Source of the DNA: Pseudoalteromonas sp. H71
GTDB lineage: Bacteria; Pseudomonadota; Gammaproteobacteria; Enterobacterales; Alteromonadaceae
Direction of reading: 5' to 3'
Assembly (NCBI RefSeq): GCF_001468485.1
Contig: NZ_LODI01000001.1
Span: forward strand, 283,758-323,620
Length of the DNA: 39,863 nucleotides
A model generated the notes under the pieces. That model was given only the letters and a program-made list of their open reading frames with translations, was not told the origin of the DNA and did not search any database. Positions within the stretch are counted from its first letter, which is position 1; each line of letters begins with the position of its first letter. A program made the translations under genes and the position numbers. Positions 16,732 through 25,797 of the stretch are shown piece by piece.

Positions 16732-16898
16732 GCTAATACCTCAGGTGTATTATTTTTATTTAAAGCACTATTTTTATTAATAAATATAGATACCACAAAA
16801 ATGCTTATCAGCATAAAATAATCAATGTAAGTGATAGTAAAATTGAGCGAATCAAAAAATTCGCTGATATCAAGACTCATTAAAACTAAACTATTCAT
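16728..16898 (-). CDS. 56-residue single-pass membrane microprotein, translationally coupled to the histidine kinase
   Basis: This is a short reading frame that length filters would miss. It starts at ATG 16898, seven bases after a clear GGAGAG ribosome site. It encodes 56 residues beginning MNSLVLMSLDISEFFDSLNF, then a hydrophobic stretch (about 21-40, with FMLISIFVVSIFI), then a polar tail NKNSALNKNNTPEVLA. Its stop overlaps the kinase ATG as ATGA, just as the kinase overlaps the regulator, so the three genes look translationally coupled. The kinase ATG lacks a strong ribosome site of its own outside this frame. An accessory sensor or kinase-modulating membrane peptide is the natural guess. 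I recognise no family. A leader peptide serving only to deliver ribosomes is the alternative. Confidence 0.65.
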   Translation of the reverse strand: MNSLVLMSLDISEFFDSLNFTITYIDYFMLISIFVVSIFINKNSALNKNNTPEVLA

Positions 16899-17055
16899 AG
16901 CGCTCTCCTATTAAGTAGAGTAACTATGCCAGTACGTAAAAATAATAAGAGTGTGAAGTGTCATTAACTTTGCTGACATTTGTCATATTTCAAAAAATTC
17001 ATCTTGTAGACGCTCGCCCAGTGATAACATGCTAAAAAAAGGAGATGACGTTTAA

Positions 17056-17922
17056 ATGCAGCCACAACAGCAAAGTTTATTTTACTTACATATTGCCGTG
17101 TTACTTTTTGGAGGAACGGCCCTATTTGCCAAACTCATTGGTTTAAATGCGCTGGATATTACCGTTTACCGAACAGCCATTGCTGGTATGGCGATATTGA
17201 CAATGCTTTTATTAGGAAAAAAACAAATAAAGCTAAATAAGCCAAAAGACTACTTTATTGCCCTATTTTTAGGTGTTGCGGTGGGATTACACTGGGTGAC
17301 TTACTTTGCGGGGATGCAAATGGCAGGCATAACCATTGGTATGCTTGCATTTTTTAGCTACCCAGTAATGACGGTTTTTTTAGAGCCGTTATTTAATAAA
17401 AATAAGCCTCAAGCAAAAGACATAATAAGTGCTGGCGTAGTTGTACTTGGTATTTATTTATTAGTGCCAAGTGCTGATTTAGGTGACGATGTAACGCTCG
17501 GTGTTATTACTGGTGTGGTATCGGCGTTATTTTTCTCTATTAGAAACATTACCCATAAACGCTACTTTAGCCAATATGGCGGCCCACAAACAATGTTTTA
17601 TCAAACCTTAGTGGCAAGCTTAATGCTGTGCGTATTTATTGAAGTGCCCGTGTACGAAGTGAGTAACCATGACCTTATTTTAATTGCCGTTGCTGGTATT
17701 ATATTTACCGCTACACCACATTCGCTATTTGCGGCAAGTTTAAAACATTTATCGGCTGCAACGGCAGGGTTAATTTCGTGTTTACAACCATTGTACGGTA
17801 CTATTTTGGCTATTATTATTATTCACGAACGCCCAACATTAATGACTTTTATTGGCGGCGCACTTATTGTAAGCGCGGCATGCTTTGAAACTTGGTCGAT
17901 TACTAAAAAGGCGCGACAATGA
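17056..17922 (+). CDS. EamA-family (DMT superfamily) transporter
   Basis: A 288-residue integral membrane protein with ten predicted helices in two repeated EamA halves (about 7-140 and 150-282). For example, LHIAVLLFGGTALFAKLIGL in the first half corresponds to GVITGVVSALFFSIRNITHK in the second. Members export amino acids, purines or other small metabolites; the substrate is not readable from sequence. The ATG at 17056 follows AAAGGAG. Its last four bases overlap the start of the phosphodiesterase gene (ATGA), indicating an operon. It is divergent from the two-component system with 157 bases between, so that regulator could act here. Confidence 0.88.
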   Translation: MQPQQQSLFYLHIAVLLFGGTALFAKLIGLNALDITVYRTAIAGMAILTMLLLGKKQIKLNKPKDYFIALFLGVAVGLHWVTYFAGMQMAGITIGMLAFFSYPVMTVFLEPLFNKNKPQAKDIISAGVVVLGIYLLVPSADLGDDVTLGVITGVVSALFFSIRNITHKRYFSQYGGPQTMFYQTLVASLMLCVFIEVPVYEVSNHDLILIAVAGIIFTATPHSLFAASLKHLSAATAGLISCLQPLYGTILAIIIIHERPTLMTFIGGALIVSAACFETWSITKKARQ

Positions 17923-18611
17923 AAATTTTTGCACACAGAGGCGCAAGCGGCCACTTTCCCGAAAACACCAAAAGTGCCATTTTAGAAGCGTTGAATATTG
18001 GCGTAGATGGTATTGAAGTTGATATTCAAAGTGCCACCGACGATTACATGATCATACATGACTCGTGGTTAGATCGAACCACTAATGGTAAAGGTAAAGT
18101 TAGCGAGTTTGACGCCGCAACTCTAGCAAAGCTTGATGCTGGTAATGGCGAATATATACCCACGCTTCAGCAGTTATTTGATTGGAATGATAATAAAACC
18201 TTACTTAATTTAGAACTTAAACATGCCTTTGAGCTTGAAAAGTTTGCTAACCAGCTTGAGCGTAATATCAGTGCGGGAACAATTTCATGTGCTAATATTT
18301 TAGTGTCATCGTTTGATCACCATCAATTACAATGGCTTAAAAAACGTTTACCTTGGTTAAAAATAGGCGCATTGACGTCTTCTATTCCAATTAATTATGC
18401 TAAGTTTGCCCAAGATTTAAATGCATTTAGCGTGCATGTAGATAAAAACTTTATTAACAAGGCATTTGTAGATGATGCTAAAAAGCGCGGGCTAGAAATC
18501 TACGCTTATACTGTGGATAAACAACAAGATATCGCACTTATGCGTGACTACGGTTTAGACGGAATTTTTACCAACTTTCCCATGCAATCCAAAGCATATT
18601 TGCTATCGTAA
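17919..18611 (+). CDS. Glycerophosphodiester phosphodiesterase, cytoplasmic type
   Basis: A 230-residue GDPD-family enzyme that splits glycerophosphodiesters to glycerol-3-phosphate and an alcohol. It has the conserved start HRGASGHFPENTKSA (catalytic His8 and the first metal-site residues), GIEVDIQ (metal-binding Glu and Asp), HDSWLDRTTNGKG (second catalytic His) and the late LNLELKH. It ends GLDGIFTNFP, typical for the barrel end. No signal peptide is seen, so it acts in the cytoplasm like UgpQ. Its start codon overlaps the transporter stop, so the two are co-expressed. Confidence 0.92.
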   Translation: MKIFAHRGASGHFPENTKSAILEALNIGVDGIEVDIQSATDDYMIIHDSWLDRTTNGKGKVSEFDAATLAKLDAGNGEYIPTLQQLFDWNDNKTLLNLELKHAFELEKFANQLERNISAGTISCANILVSSFDHHQLQWLKKRLPWLKIGALTSSIPINYAKFAQDLNAFSVHVDKNFINKAFVDDAKKRGLEIYAYTVDKQQDIALMRDYGLDGIFTNFPMQSKAYLLS

Positions 18612-18681
18612 GCTAATAAATAGATTCGCTTATACCTTGCTAATGCCTGCGTAAAAGCGTTCAAACATAGGTTTAAGCAAG

Positions 18682-19899
18682 ATGAGTGGCTTAATGAAAA
18701 TTTATAATTATATCGAACAAACGTTCTTTTTTACTTTAACGCGTAAAATTGTTGGTAACTTGAGTTTTGTTTTTTTGTTTCAGGCTATTACTTTATTTTG
18801 GCTTTATGACAGCTTAAGTGAGCAACAAAGTCTTGGTCTTTTTTGGCTGCTAACCTTGGTTATTGTTGCTGGCTTTGCGTTTACCCTTTTTTATATGCGA
18901 TTTTTAATTGTGCGTCCTGTAAAAGCAATGTCCGATACGCTCATTAAAATTAATCAACAAGATGCCAATTTAAACGCCAAACTCCCGCACTTTTCATTCG
19001 ACGAATTTAAAACGTTAAGCTCCCAATATAACGATTTCACTAGCCATTTAGGTGAACTGCTTAACACAACCTACACCAGTGCAGAGGCAAGTGCGCAAAG
19101 TAATAAAGCAGTTACAGAGTCGATGAAGCATACTGAAAACTCTAGCCAGCAGCAAATACACTTGAGCCACACCATCATTGATGCCAGCAACCAAATTACT
19201 CAAAGCTTGCAAAATATTGTGGGCAACACCGACAGTGTCCACACTGTAAATAATGAACATTTAGCCTTTGTTAAACTCTCAGATAAAGAGCTCAGTACCC
19301 TCGTTGAGCAAGTTCAATTAATTACTAATATGCTAGGTAGTTTTGCAAGCACAGTGGAGGGGTTAAAAGAAAACAGTGAAAATATTCGCAGCATTTTAAA
19401 AATGGTTGAGGAATTTTCTGATCAAACTAACTTACTCGCTCTTAATGCCGCAATAGAAGCTGCACGAGCAGGTGAAGCCGGACGTGGTTTTGCTGTTGTT
19501 GCTGATGAAGTACGCACACTTTCAATTAAGGTAAGCGGTGCAACTCGCCAAATTAGTGACTTTATTAATCAAATGAATGATTTGGTCAGTGAAACCAACA
19601 AAGAGTCAGAGCAGCTGATTAGCCACTCTAAAAATGCACAAAATTCAATAAGTGCAACCTCAGATGGGTTTAGTAAAATGCTTAACGAATTTGAGAGTAA
19701 TCAACAGCAATTACAGCAAATTGCCAGCGCCGTGCATTTACTAGAAGATACGCAAAATTTAACCCATCAATCGGTAGAGCAAATTGTTGAGCTTGGTGAG
19801 CAAGCCAAACAACAAATAGACACCGCCCTTGCCGATAGCCAATTATCACAAGAGTTAAGCATGCAAACTCAGCAGCAATTAAAGCGCTTTTTGCTTTAG
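18682..19899 (+). CDS. Methyl-accepting chemotaxis protein without periplasmic sensor domain
   Basis: A 405-residue chemoreceptor. Two membrane helices (about 24-44 and 52-75) are joined by only about eight residues, so there is no external ligand domain. A HAMP-like region follows ([17 protein letters not shown], about 76-130), then a long coiled coil with the signalling tip ([32 protein letters not shown], about 248-280) that binds CheA/CheW. The C terminus lacks a CheR-tethering pentapeptide. The input may be membrane state, an internal signal or a partner protein. Two in-frame starts are possible (18682 and 18694) and neither has a strong ribosome site. It stands alone between the GDPD gene and queG. 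Confidence 0.9.
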   Translation: MSGLMKIYNYIEQTFFFTLTRKIVGNLSFVFLFQAITLFWLYDSLSEQQSLGLFWLLTLVIVAGFAFTLFYMRFLIVRPVKAMSDTLIKINQQDANLNAKLPHFSFDEFKTLSSQYNDFTSHLGELLNTTYTSAEASAQSNKAVTESMKHTENSSQQQIHLSHTIIDASNQITQSLQNIVGNTDSVHTVNNEHLAFVKLSDKELSTLVEQVQLITNMLGSFASTVEGLKENSENIRSILKMVEEFSDQTNLLALNAAIEAARAGEAGRGFAVVADEVRTLSIKVSGATRQISDFINQMNDLVSETNKESEQLISHSKNAQNSISATSDGFSKMLNEFESNQQQLQQIASAVHLLEDTQNLTHQSVEQIVELGEQAKQQIDTALADSQLSQELSMQTQQQLKRFLL

Positions 19900-19985
19900 T
19901 TTGCGCTACATTAACGCGCTAAACTCAACACCGCCCTGTAAATATGGTAAATTACTGGGTGATTATTTAACGTGCGTGAAAATGT

Positions 19986-21116
19986 GTGAGCAACCTAACT
20001 CCTGACTACCCTAAATTAGCCCAGCAAATAAAAGCATGGGGAAAAGAACTTGGCTTTAGCGAAGTGGGCATTACCGATATAGATTTGAGTAAGCATGAGC
20101 AACAGCTTCAACGCTGGCTTGATGCCGGCTTTCATGGCTCAATGGATTATATGGCAACACACGGCATGAAGCGCGCACGACCAGCGGAACTCATACCTGG
20201 TACACAGCGAGTCATATCAGTAAAAATGAACTACCTCCCACCTGATGCAGGCTTTGCTAAAACATTAAAAAATAAACAAAAAGCGTATATTAGCCGTTAT
20301 GCACTTGGTCGTGATTACCATAAATTAATACGTAACCGATTAAAAAAGTTAGGTCAAAAAATAGAACAAGAAGTGGGTGAATATGGTTTTAGGCCCTTTG
20401 TTGATTCAGCCCCTGTTCTAGAGCGCCAATTGGCAGAAAAAGCGGGGCTAGGTTGGCGCGGTAAACATTCGTTACTTATAAATAAAGAAGCAGGGTCATG
20501 GTTTTTTTTAGGCGAGCTGTTTATTGACTTACCTTTGCCTATTGATAGTGAAAACACCTTTGAAGGCTGTGGAAAATGCGTTGCCTGTATAACATTATGT
20601 CCTACAGGTGCAATTGTAGAACCCTATGTGGTTGATGCGCGAAAATGTATTTCATATCTGACAATAGAGCACCAAGGGCCTATCCCTGAGCAGTATAGAT
20701 CTTTATTAGGCAATCGTGTTTACGGCTGCGACGACTGCCAACTAGTGTGCCCATGGAACCGTTATGGACAAATCACCGACGAACAAGACTTTCACCCGCG
20801 CACGCAGCTAAAAGACAAAGACTTGCTAGCGCTATTTAGCTGGGATGAAGAAACATTTTTAAAAAATACCGAAGGGAGTCCGATCCGCCGAATTGGTCAC
20901 GAACGTTGGTTACGTAATTTAGCGGTTGGTTTAGGTAATGCAAACTTTGCCCCAGATATTATTGATGCACTAGAGCAAAAAATAGATGGGTGTAGTGACC
21001 TAGTAAAAGAGCATATTGAGTGGGCCCTGAAGCAGCAAAACAATAAACAACCCTCACTTAGAAAAACGCAAAGGCTGATTAGGATTGTAGAAAAAGGCTT
21101 ACCACGAGATGCATAA
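19986..21116 (+). CDS. queG: Epoxyqueuosine reductase
   Basis: QueG carries out the last step of tRNA queuosine synthesis, reducing epoxyqueuosine at the wobble base with cobalamin and two 4Fe-4S clusters. The 376-residue protein has the N-terminal cobalamin-binding region (about 1-180, with the PFVDSAPVLERQLAEKAGLGWRGKH motif) and the ferredoxin-like clusters from Cys195 in CGKCVACITLCPTGAI and CDDCQLVCPWN. A C-terminal HEAT-like part follows (about 300-376). It starts with GTG at 19986; this frame begins MSNLTPDYPKLAQQIKAWGKELGF, matching the family start. A nearby ATG at 19982 is out of frame. The frequent neighbours nnrD and tsaE are not here. Confidence 0.96.
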   Translation: MSNLTPDYPKLAQQIKAWGKELGFSEVGITDIDLSKHEQQLQRWLDAGFHGSMDYMATHGMKRARPAELIPGTQRVISVKMNYLPPDAGFAKTLKNKQKAYISRYALGRDYHKLIRNRLKKLGQKIEQEVGEYGFRPFVDSAPVLERQLAEKAGLGWRGKHSLLINKEAGSWFFLGELFIDLPLPIDSENTFEGCGKCVACITLCPTGAIVEPYVVDARKCISYLTIEHQGPIPEQYRSLLGNRVYGCDDCQLVCPWNRYGQITDEQDFHPRTQLKDKDLLALFSWDEETFLKNTEGSPIRRIGHERWLRNLAVGLGNANFAPDIIDALEQKIDGCSDLVKEHIEWALKQQNNKQPSLRKTQRLIRIVEKGLPRDA

Positions 21117-21272
21117 AACTTATGGTAGCCTCAAGGTCTGTTGGTTTTATAAGGGTTTAAATTACAGTAATCTATTTGCTACCTAAGTAATGTAGAGCCC
21201 GCTTAGTTACAAATCTTACGCAGTGATTAAAAAGACCAAGCTTTAACAAACCTTAATCCGCAAAAGCTCACA

Positions 21273-22406
21273 TTATTGACTGTGGTTTAGTAAAATTGAA
21301 AGTTCTTTTTCAATATCTGCAAACGCTTCTTTTACTTGAACAACAGACTCCTCGCGGGCTACTGAATTTTGAATTGTTTCATCTACTTTTTTATAGATAA
21401 AAATTTCTTGGTCTTCATCTAACCCCATCGTTGGAATTCTTACTTCAAGGTCTTCTTGTAGCTTTTTAAACACCTGTTCATTATTTATTCGGCTTTCATT
21501 TAGTAAATCTATCAAACCATGAAACTTGGTGTGCACAGTACTTGCCACTGCATTAAGTTTTACTTGCTGCGCATCTAATAAATTTTTAGTTATTATGGCG
21601 CGTAACTGCTGCTCTGTAACACTTACTATAAAACAAACGTGGTCACGTATTCTGCCGTGTTTATCTGGATCATGTCCTGGCATATTTAAAATAAGTAAAC
21701 TTATTAGTTCATAATTAACCAATAAACGCTGCGAAAATTCATGTAGCCGCCCCTTATTTTTAAGCATTTCAAACAACTCAATAACAATAGGCGAGCACAC
21801 TCCATGCAAAGCATAATGCTTAACAATAGAGTCGTATCTAAATTCTACGTTGCTCTGAAGATCAAACGATTGCAGGCAATCAATGAGTGCTTTTGCTAGA
21901 TCATCTGGATTAGTAATTAGCGCAATATTTTCGACATAGTTAACTATTTGCCCCATTTCACTGCTGTTAGCCATCGCGTTAAAAGCGGTAGATGTGGCCA
22001 CTTCCACTTGTTTTTCCAGGCTTTGTTTTTCGACTAATACTTGATTTAGATTCTTTAATTTAGACCTAAGCTCGTCGTGTCCAAACGGTTTTACAATGTA
22101 ATCTTCAGCACCGACTGAGTAGCCTTCCATTCGCTCCTCTACCGTTCCTCTTGCTGATACAAACATAACAATAATATGTGCTGTATTGGGGTTAGATTTA
22201 AGCATTTTACATACTTCGTAACCACTCATTTGCGGCATGCTTACATCAAGTAAAATAACCTGCGGCATATAATCTTCAACCATATCCAAGCATTCAGGGC
22301 CACTGGTAGCGAGCTTCAGCTCAAAATCCAGTTCCTCTAAAATCTCTTCTATTATTTCAAGATTAAAAGGCTCGTCATCTACTGCTAGTATTTTTGTTAA
22401 AGCCAT
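21273..22406 (-). CDS. Response regulator with an uncharacterised C-terminal domain
   Basis: A 377-residue protein. The receiver domain (1-125) has acidic residues DDE at 10-12, phosphoacceptor Asp54 in ILLDVSMP, and VKPFG with the conserved lysine. Residues about 130-150 form a linker coil (VEKQSLEKQVEVATSTAF). From 145 to 265 there is a domain starting AMANSSEMGQIVNYVENIALI, which resembles a C-terminal module seen in other gammaproteobacterial receivers but has no known DNA-binding or enzymatic motif. The last 100 residues are largely helical. It lies 68 bases downstream of the hybrid-type kinase on the same strand, so is probably its partner. AGGAT precedes the ATG. Output is likely by protein contact rather than DNA binding. 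Confidence 0.88.
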   Translation of the reverse strand: MALTKILAVDDEPFNLEIIEEILEELDFELKLATSGPECLDMVEDYMPQVILLDVSMPQMSGYEVCKMLKSNPNTAHIIVMFVSARGTVEERMEGYSVGAEDYIVKPFGHDELRSKLKNLNQVLVEKQSLEKQVEVATSTAFNAMANSSEMGQIVNYVENIALITNPDDLAKALIDCLQSFDLQSNVEFRYDSIVKHYALHGVCSPIVIELFEMLKNKGRLHEFSQRLLVNYELISLLILNMPGHDPDKHGRIRDHVCFIVSVTEQQLRAIITKNLLDAQQVKLNAVASTVHTKFHGLIDLLNESRINNEQVFKKLQEDLEVRIPTMGLDEDQEIFIYKKVDETIQNSVAREESVVQVKEAFADIEKELSILLNHSQ

Positions 22407-22474
22407 AACTAAATCATCCTTTTAAATTCGAAAATAAATCACTTAAAAAAGCAATCTACTGTTTTAGCGTACTT

Positions 22475-24448
22475 TTATTCGTTAACTAGATGTTCTTCTA
22501 AATTTATTTTGAGTGGTAGTTTTATATGCACTGTGGCACCGCCGCAGGCATTATTATAGGCATTAATGTGACCTTGGTGTAACGATACAAACTCTCTGCA
22601 AAGTGCCAACCCTAATCCAGTACCACCTGCACCACTGTTTGTTTTACTGCTTTGCACAAACTTTGTGAAAATATGATCAAGCTCATCTTCAGGAATACCA
22701 ATACCGCTATCAATGACTTTTATTTCAGCATATTCATCATTTGTAGCAAGCGTGAGCGTAATATTGCTTTTCGGTTCGCTAAACTTTAATGCATTACCCA
22801 ATACATTGCGTAACAACTGATTAATTTGCTCTTCATCACATTGCGCAATGACTGCTGAATCTGGCGCCGGAAAAATAATATTAATTTGTTTTTCCATAGC
22901 CGTGCCCGACACATCATCAATACTGGTTTTGATAATGCTTTCTAAATTATGCGGGCGCGGATTAAATGGAAATTTACCAACATCAAGCTTTGATAAATCT
23001 AGCAGGTTGTTTAGTAACGATAGTAGCCTATCGCCGCTGCATTCAATGCGTGACAAATACTTTAATAGCTTTTCTCTTGCAAAATCACCCGCTTCTAATT
23101 TGTCTAGCCCAAAGCGAGCAAAACTTAAAATTGAGTGCATAGGCGTTCGTAGCTCATGCGACATATTAGCTAAAAAGTCTGATTTACTTAAATTTGCCGC
23201 TTCAGCTACGTTTTTAGCATGCTCTAACTGCGATGTACGGGCTTTAACTTCTTCTTCAAGTAAGCCTTTTGCTTCTTGAAGCAGTTCTTCTTTTTGCTTT
23301 AAATGCGTCACATTTTTAAAAATTACTGCTAATGCAATTTCGCCATGGTGGTCTATTTCATTAAAAGATCCAAATAGTGGGACTGTGCCACCACTCTGAA
23401 TGGGGAGGCGTAAATCATAACTAAACTGGCGATTACTGTTTAATGTTGAAATTTTATCTCTGATCCCAGCAACAGAGTCATCATCTAAGAAATCAAATAA
23501 TGATCTCCCTGCCAGCTCACTAAAGGGTAGACCCAACAACTTAAGACATGCGTCATTTGCTTCAATAATTTGGCCATTCCGTTCAAATAGCATGATCGCA
23601 TCAGGGGTGTGTTTATAAATAACTTGCAGCAGGCTGTCTTTTTCTATTAGTGCATCGACAGTTTCTTGAAGTCGATCAACTAACTCGGCATTTCGGCGTT
23701 TTAATAATTCGGTTTGCCAAAGCTTGTGCACTGATTGCAGTAAAATATTTTCATTAAGTGGTTTAATAAGAACATCTTCTACACCTTGGCGAATAGCTTC
23801 TATCATTGAAACTTGGTCAGGGCGAGAGGTAAAAAGTAAGCACCTTGTATTGGGTTGCCTCGCTTTTAGCTTTGAAAATATCTGTAACCCGGTGACATCA
23901 CCTAAGCTAAAGTCACTTATTAAAATGTCAATTTTATTGTCTTGTGCAATGCCAAGAGCGTCAGTTAAATTACTTGCAGTGAAGGTTTTTATATGAGCAC
24001 CAAGCAAATTGCTTTGCATGTTCTCAAGTCGCTCTTGAATGTGATCTACCAGCAAAATAGTGGGTAGCTGCAACATATGGCTTGAGTCTAATTCTAATAA
24101 ACTCTCTAAAAGAGAGGTGATCTCTTTATTAGAAAAAAAAGGGTAAACAACCGTTGCCTCAGGCACTATTTTATTAAGGCCTGCAAATGCAGTTAGCTGC
24201 TCAGTATTTTCTGTTTTTGGAGCTAGAAGTAATAATCGCCCGTGGGATAGTTTATCGATTATAGGCTTAACAGGGCTTACCGGAACACCATGAGAAATAA
24301 CAACTAAATCGAAGCTGTTGGCATGAGTGTACATTTCAAGCATAGAAAAATGGATCAACTCAACATGACACCCTATAAGCTCTAAGAGTACTTTTACCCT
24401 CATTGCTATGATGGTGCTACTGTCTATGATTAATATTTTTCTTTCCAT
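22475..24448 (-). CDS. Histidine kinase with two N-terminal receiver domains and a PAS domain
   Basis: A 657-residue soluble kinase. In order: a degenerate receiver (1-115) in which the phosphoacceptor position is Ser52 (VVISHG); a normal receiver (about 130-245) with Asp179 in LISDFSLG and Lys229 in LIKP; a coiled coil; a PAS domain (about 275-395, TPDAIMLFERNGQIIEANDA); then HisKA with His431 in SHELRTPMHSI, and HATPase_c with NALKFSEP, DSGIGIP and GAGGTGLGLAL. No membrane helices are seen, so the signal is cytoplasmic or arrives by phosphotransfer to the second receiver. The neighbouring response regulator gene follows on the same strand. Receivers placed before the kinase are unusual relative to C-terminal hybrids. 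Confidence 0.92.
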   Translation of the reverse strand: MERKILIIDSSTIIAMRVKVLLELIGCHVELIHFSMLEMYTHANSFDLVVISHGVPVSPVKPIIDKLSHGRLLLLAPKTENTEQLTAFAGLNKIVPEATVVYPFFSNKEITSLLESLLELDSSHMLQLPTILLVDHIQERLENMQSNLLGAHIKTFTASNLTDALGIAQDNKIDILISDFSLGDVTGLQIFSKLKARQPNTRCLLFTSRPDQVSMIEAIRQGVEDVLIKPLNENILLQSVHKLWQTELLKRRNAELVDRLQETVDALIEKDSLLQVIYKHTPDAIMLFERNGQIIEANDACLKLLGLPFSELAGRSLFDFLDDDSVAGIRDKISTLNSNRQFSYDLRLPIQSGGTVPLFGSFNEIDHHGEIALAVIFKNVTHLKQKEELLQEAKGLLEEEVKARTSQLEHAKNVAEAANLSKSDFLANMSHELRTPMHSILSFARFGLDKLEAGDFAREKLLKYLSRIECSGDRLLSLLNNLLDLSKLDVGKFPFNPRPHNLESIIKTSIDDVSGTAMEKQINIIFPAPDSAVIAQCDEEQINQLLRNVLGNALKFSEPKSNITLTLATNDEYAEIKVIDSGIGIPEDELDHIFTKFVQSSKTNSGAGGTGLGLALCREFVSLHQGHINAYNNACGGATVHIKLPLKINLEEHLVNE

Positions 24449-24567
24449 TAAACTACACTTTAAATCAATAAAATTTATATGTTATTAGCGTAGTATAAAA
24501 ATGCCTAAATAACACACATTCCTTGTATGTTATTTGTAAACAAATATGACCAATTAATTGTTGTAAC

Positions 24568-25089
24568 TTATTCTAAATGCTTACCAAATATTGTTAGGCT
24601 GTATAAGTTATTATCCATAACAGCAACGTTTGGTAACTCGCCCCACACATCAAAACCAAAGTGCTTAAATAGCTTAACACTCGGTAAATTATGGCTAAAA
24701 ATAAAACCAAGCAGCACATTGATTTTAAGTTTTTTAGCCTCAGCTTGGGCAAACTGCATTAACTTTTTACCAAGGCCTTTACCTTGTGCATTCTTAGTTA
24801 TGTAAATACTCATTTCTACAGTTCCATCGTAAGCTGGGCGTCCGTAAAACGATTTATAGCTCACCCACGCAAGAACGGTATTGTTTTCACAGTAAACATA
24901 AATTGGGCGCTTTTGGGTATGACTATTAAACCAATCTTTTTTTTCTTCAACGGTTACTTCTTCGGTATCTGCCGTTACCATTCGCCCTTCTATGGTTTCA
25001 TTATAAATGGCAACAATTTCATTAAGATCGTCAATAGTAGCTAAGCGAGTTGTCATAGTTAATTTAAGTGGTTGATCAATTTTCTCCAT
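24568..25089 (-). CDS. GNAT-family N-acetyltransferase, phosphinothricin acetyltransferase-like
   Basis: A GNAT acyltransferase using acetyl-CoA. The acetyl-CoA loop is NAQGKGLGKKLM (about 103-114). The start TRLATIDDLNEIVAIYNETI and the middle LAWVSYKSFYGRPAYDGTVEMSIYI are typical of the Pat/MddA group, which acetylates phosphinothricin or methionine sulfoximine. The natural substrate cannot be told from sequence. The end coordinate assumes the first ATG at 25089 (173 residues). Family alignment favours the internal ATG at 25056 (MTTRLATIDD), and neither has a good ribosome site. It is divergent from the glutathione peroxidase gene. Confidence 0.87.
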   Translation of the reverse strand: MEKIDQPLKLTMTTRLATIDDLNEIVAIYNETIEGRMVTADTEEVTVEEKKDWFNSHTQKRPIYVYCENNTVLAWVSYKSFYGRPAYDGTVEMSIYITKNAQGKGLGKKLMQFAQAEAKKLKINVLLGFIFSHNLPSVKLFKHFGFDVWGELPNVAVMDNNLYSLTIFGKHLE

Positions 25090-25137
25090 ATTAGCGTATG
25101 ATCAGCCAATCAAACAATCGGATAGTTAGGTAATATA

Positions 25138-25713
25138 ATGCTAAAAAGAATAATAATAGGGTTATCTTCTTTATTGATAAATAGTGCGGTTACAGCACAA
25201 ACACTGCCAAACAATGAACCTATTGAGGCACACACCTGTGACGATTTTACCAACGTTGATATTCGAAAGCTGCGCTCTAAAGAATCAATAAACCTATGCG
25301 AATTCAAAAATAAACCGCTATTAATTGTTAATACTGCCAGTAACTGTGGTTTTACCCCTCAGTTTGAAAGCTTAGAAAAACTACACAAAACATACAAAGA
25401 CGAGGGACTAGTAGTCCTAGGTTTTCCTTCTGATGATTTTTTTCAAGAAGAAGATAACGAAAAAGAAACGGCTAAAGTCTGTTTTATTAATTATGGGGTT
25501 ACCTTCCCTATGTTCGCCACCAGCGAAGTAAGAGGCAGTGATGCAAACCCTATATTTAAGCATTTAAATGAGCAAACAAGTTCGCCAAATTGGAACTTTT
25601 ACAAATATTTAGTATCTGCTGATCGTAAAACAATTTTACGATTTAACAGTAAAGTTAAACCAGATTCACCAAAAATGATTAAGGCAGTAGAAAATTCGCT
25701 GTCTAAAATCTAA
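25138..25713 (+). CDS. Glutathione peroxidase family protein, exported
   Basis: A 191-residue thiol peroxidase with an N-terminal signal peptide (MLKRIIIGLSSLLINSAVTAQ), hence periplasmic. The peroxidatic Cys70 is in NTASNCGFTPQF and the tryptophan of the active site in SPNWNFYKYL. The usual GFP-x-N-Q-F motif reads GFPSDDFF here, so the active-site Gln is Asp100. Extra cysteines (34, 54 and one near 115) could serve as resolving residues or form disulfides. It presumably reduces peroxides in the envelope with thioredoxin- or glutathione-like donors. It is divergent from the GNAT gene and upstream of the parvulin gene with an 84-base gap. Confidence 0.9.
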   Translation: MLKRIIIGLSSLLINSAVTAQTLPNNEPIEAHTCDDFTNVDIRKLRSKESINLCEFKNKPLLIVNTASNCGFTPQFESLEKLHKTYKDEGLVVLGFPSDDFFQEEDNEKETAKVCFINYGVTFPMFATSEVRGSDANPIFKHLNEQTSSPNWNFYKYLVSADRKTILRFNSKVKPDSPKMIKAVENSLSKI

Positions 25714-25797
25714 ATTTATACTGGTACAATTTGTTGAAACTAACTAGTATGGCAATACACTAGGTTAAAAAAACACCACTTATACTCAGGAGATTTT

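Noticed and set aside
21117-21272. Terminator or small gene in the convergent queG/response-regulator gap
   Set aside because: Only a weak GGTAGC/GCTACC pairing 50 bases apart was seen, with no T-tract hairpin and no frame with a ribosome site.
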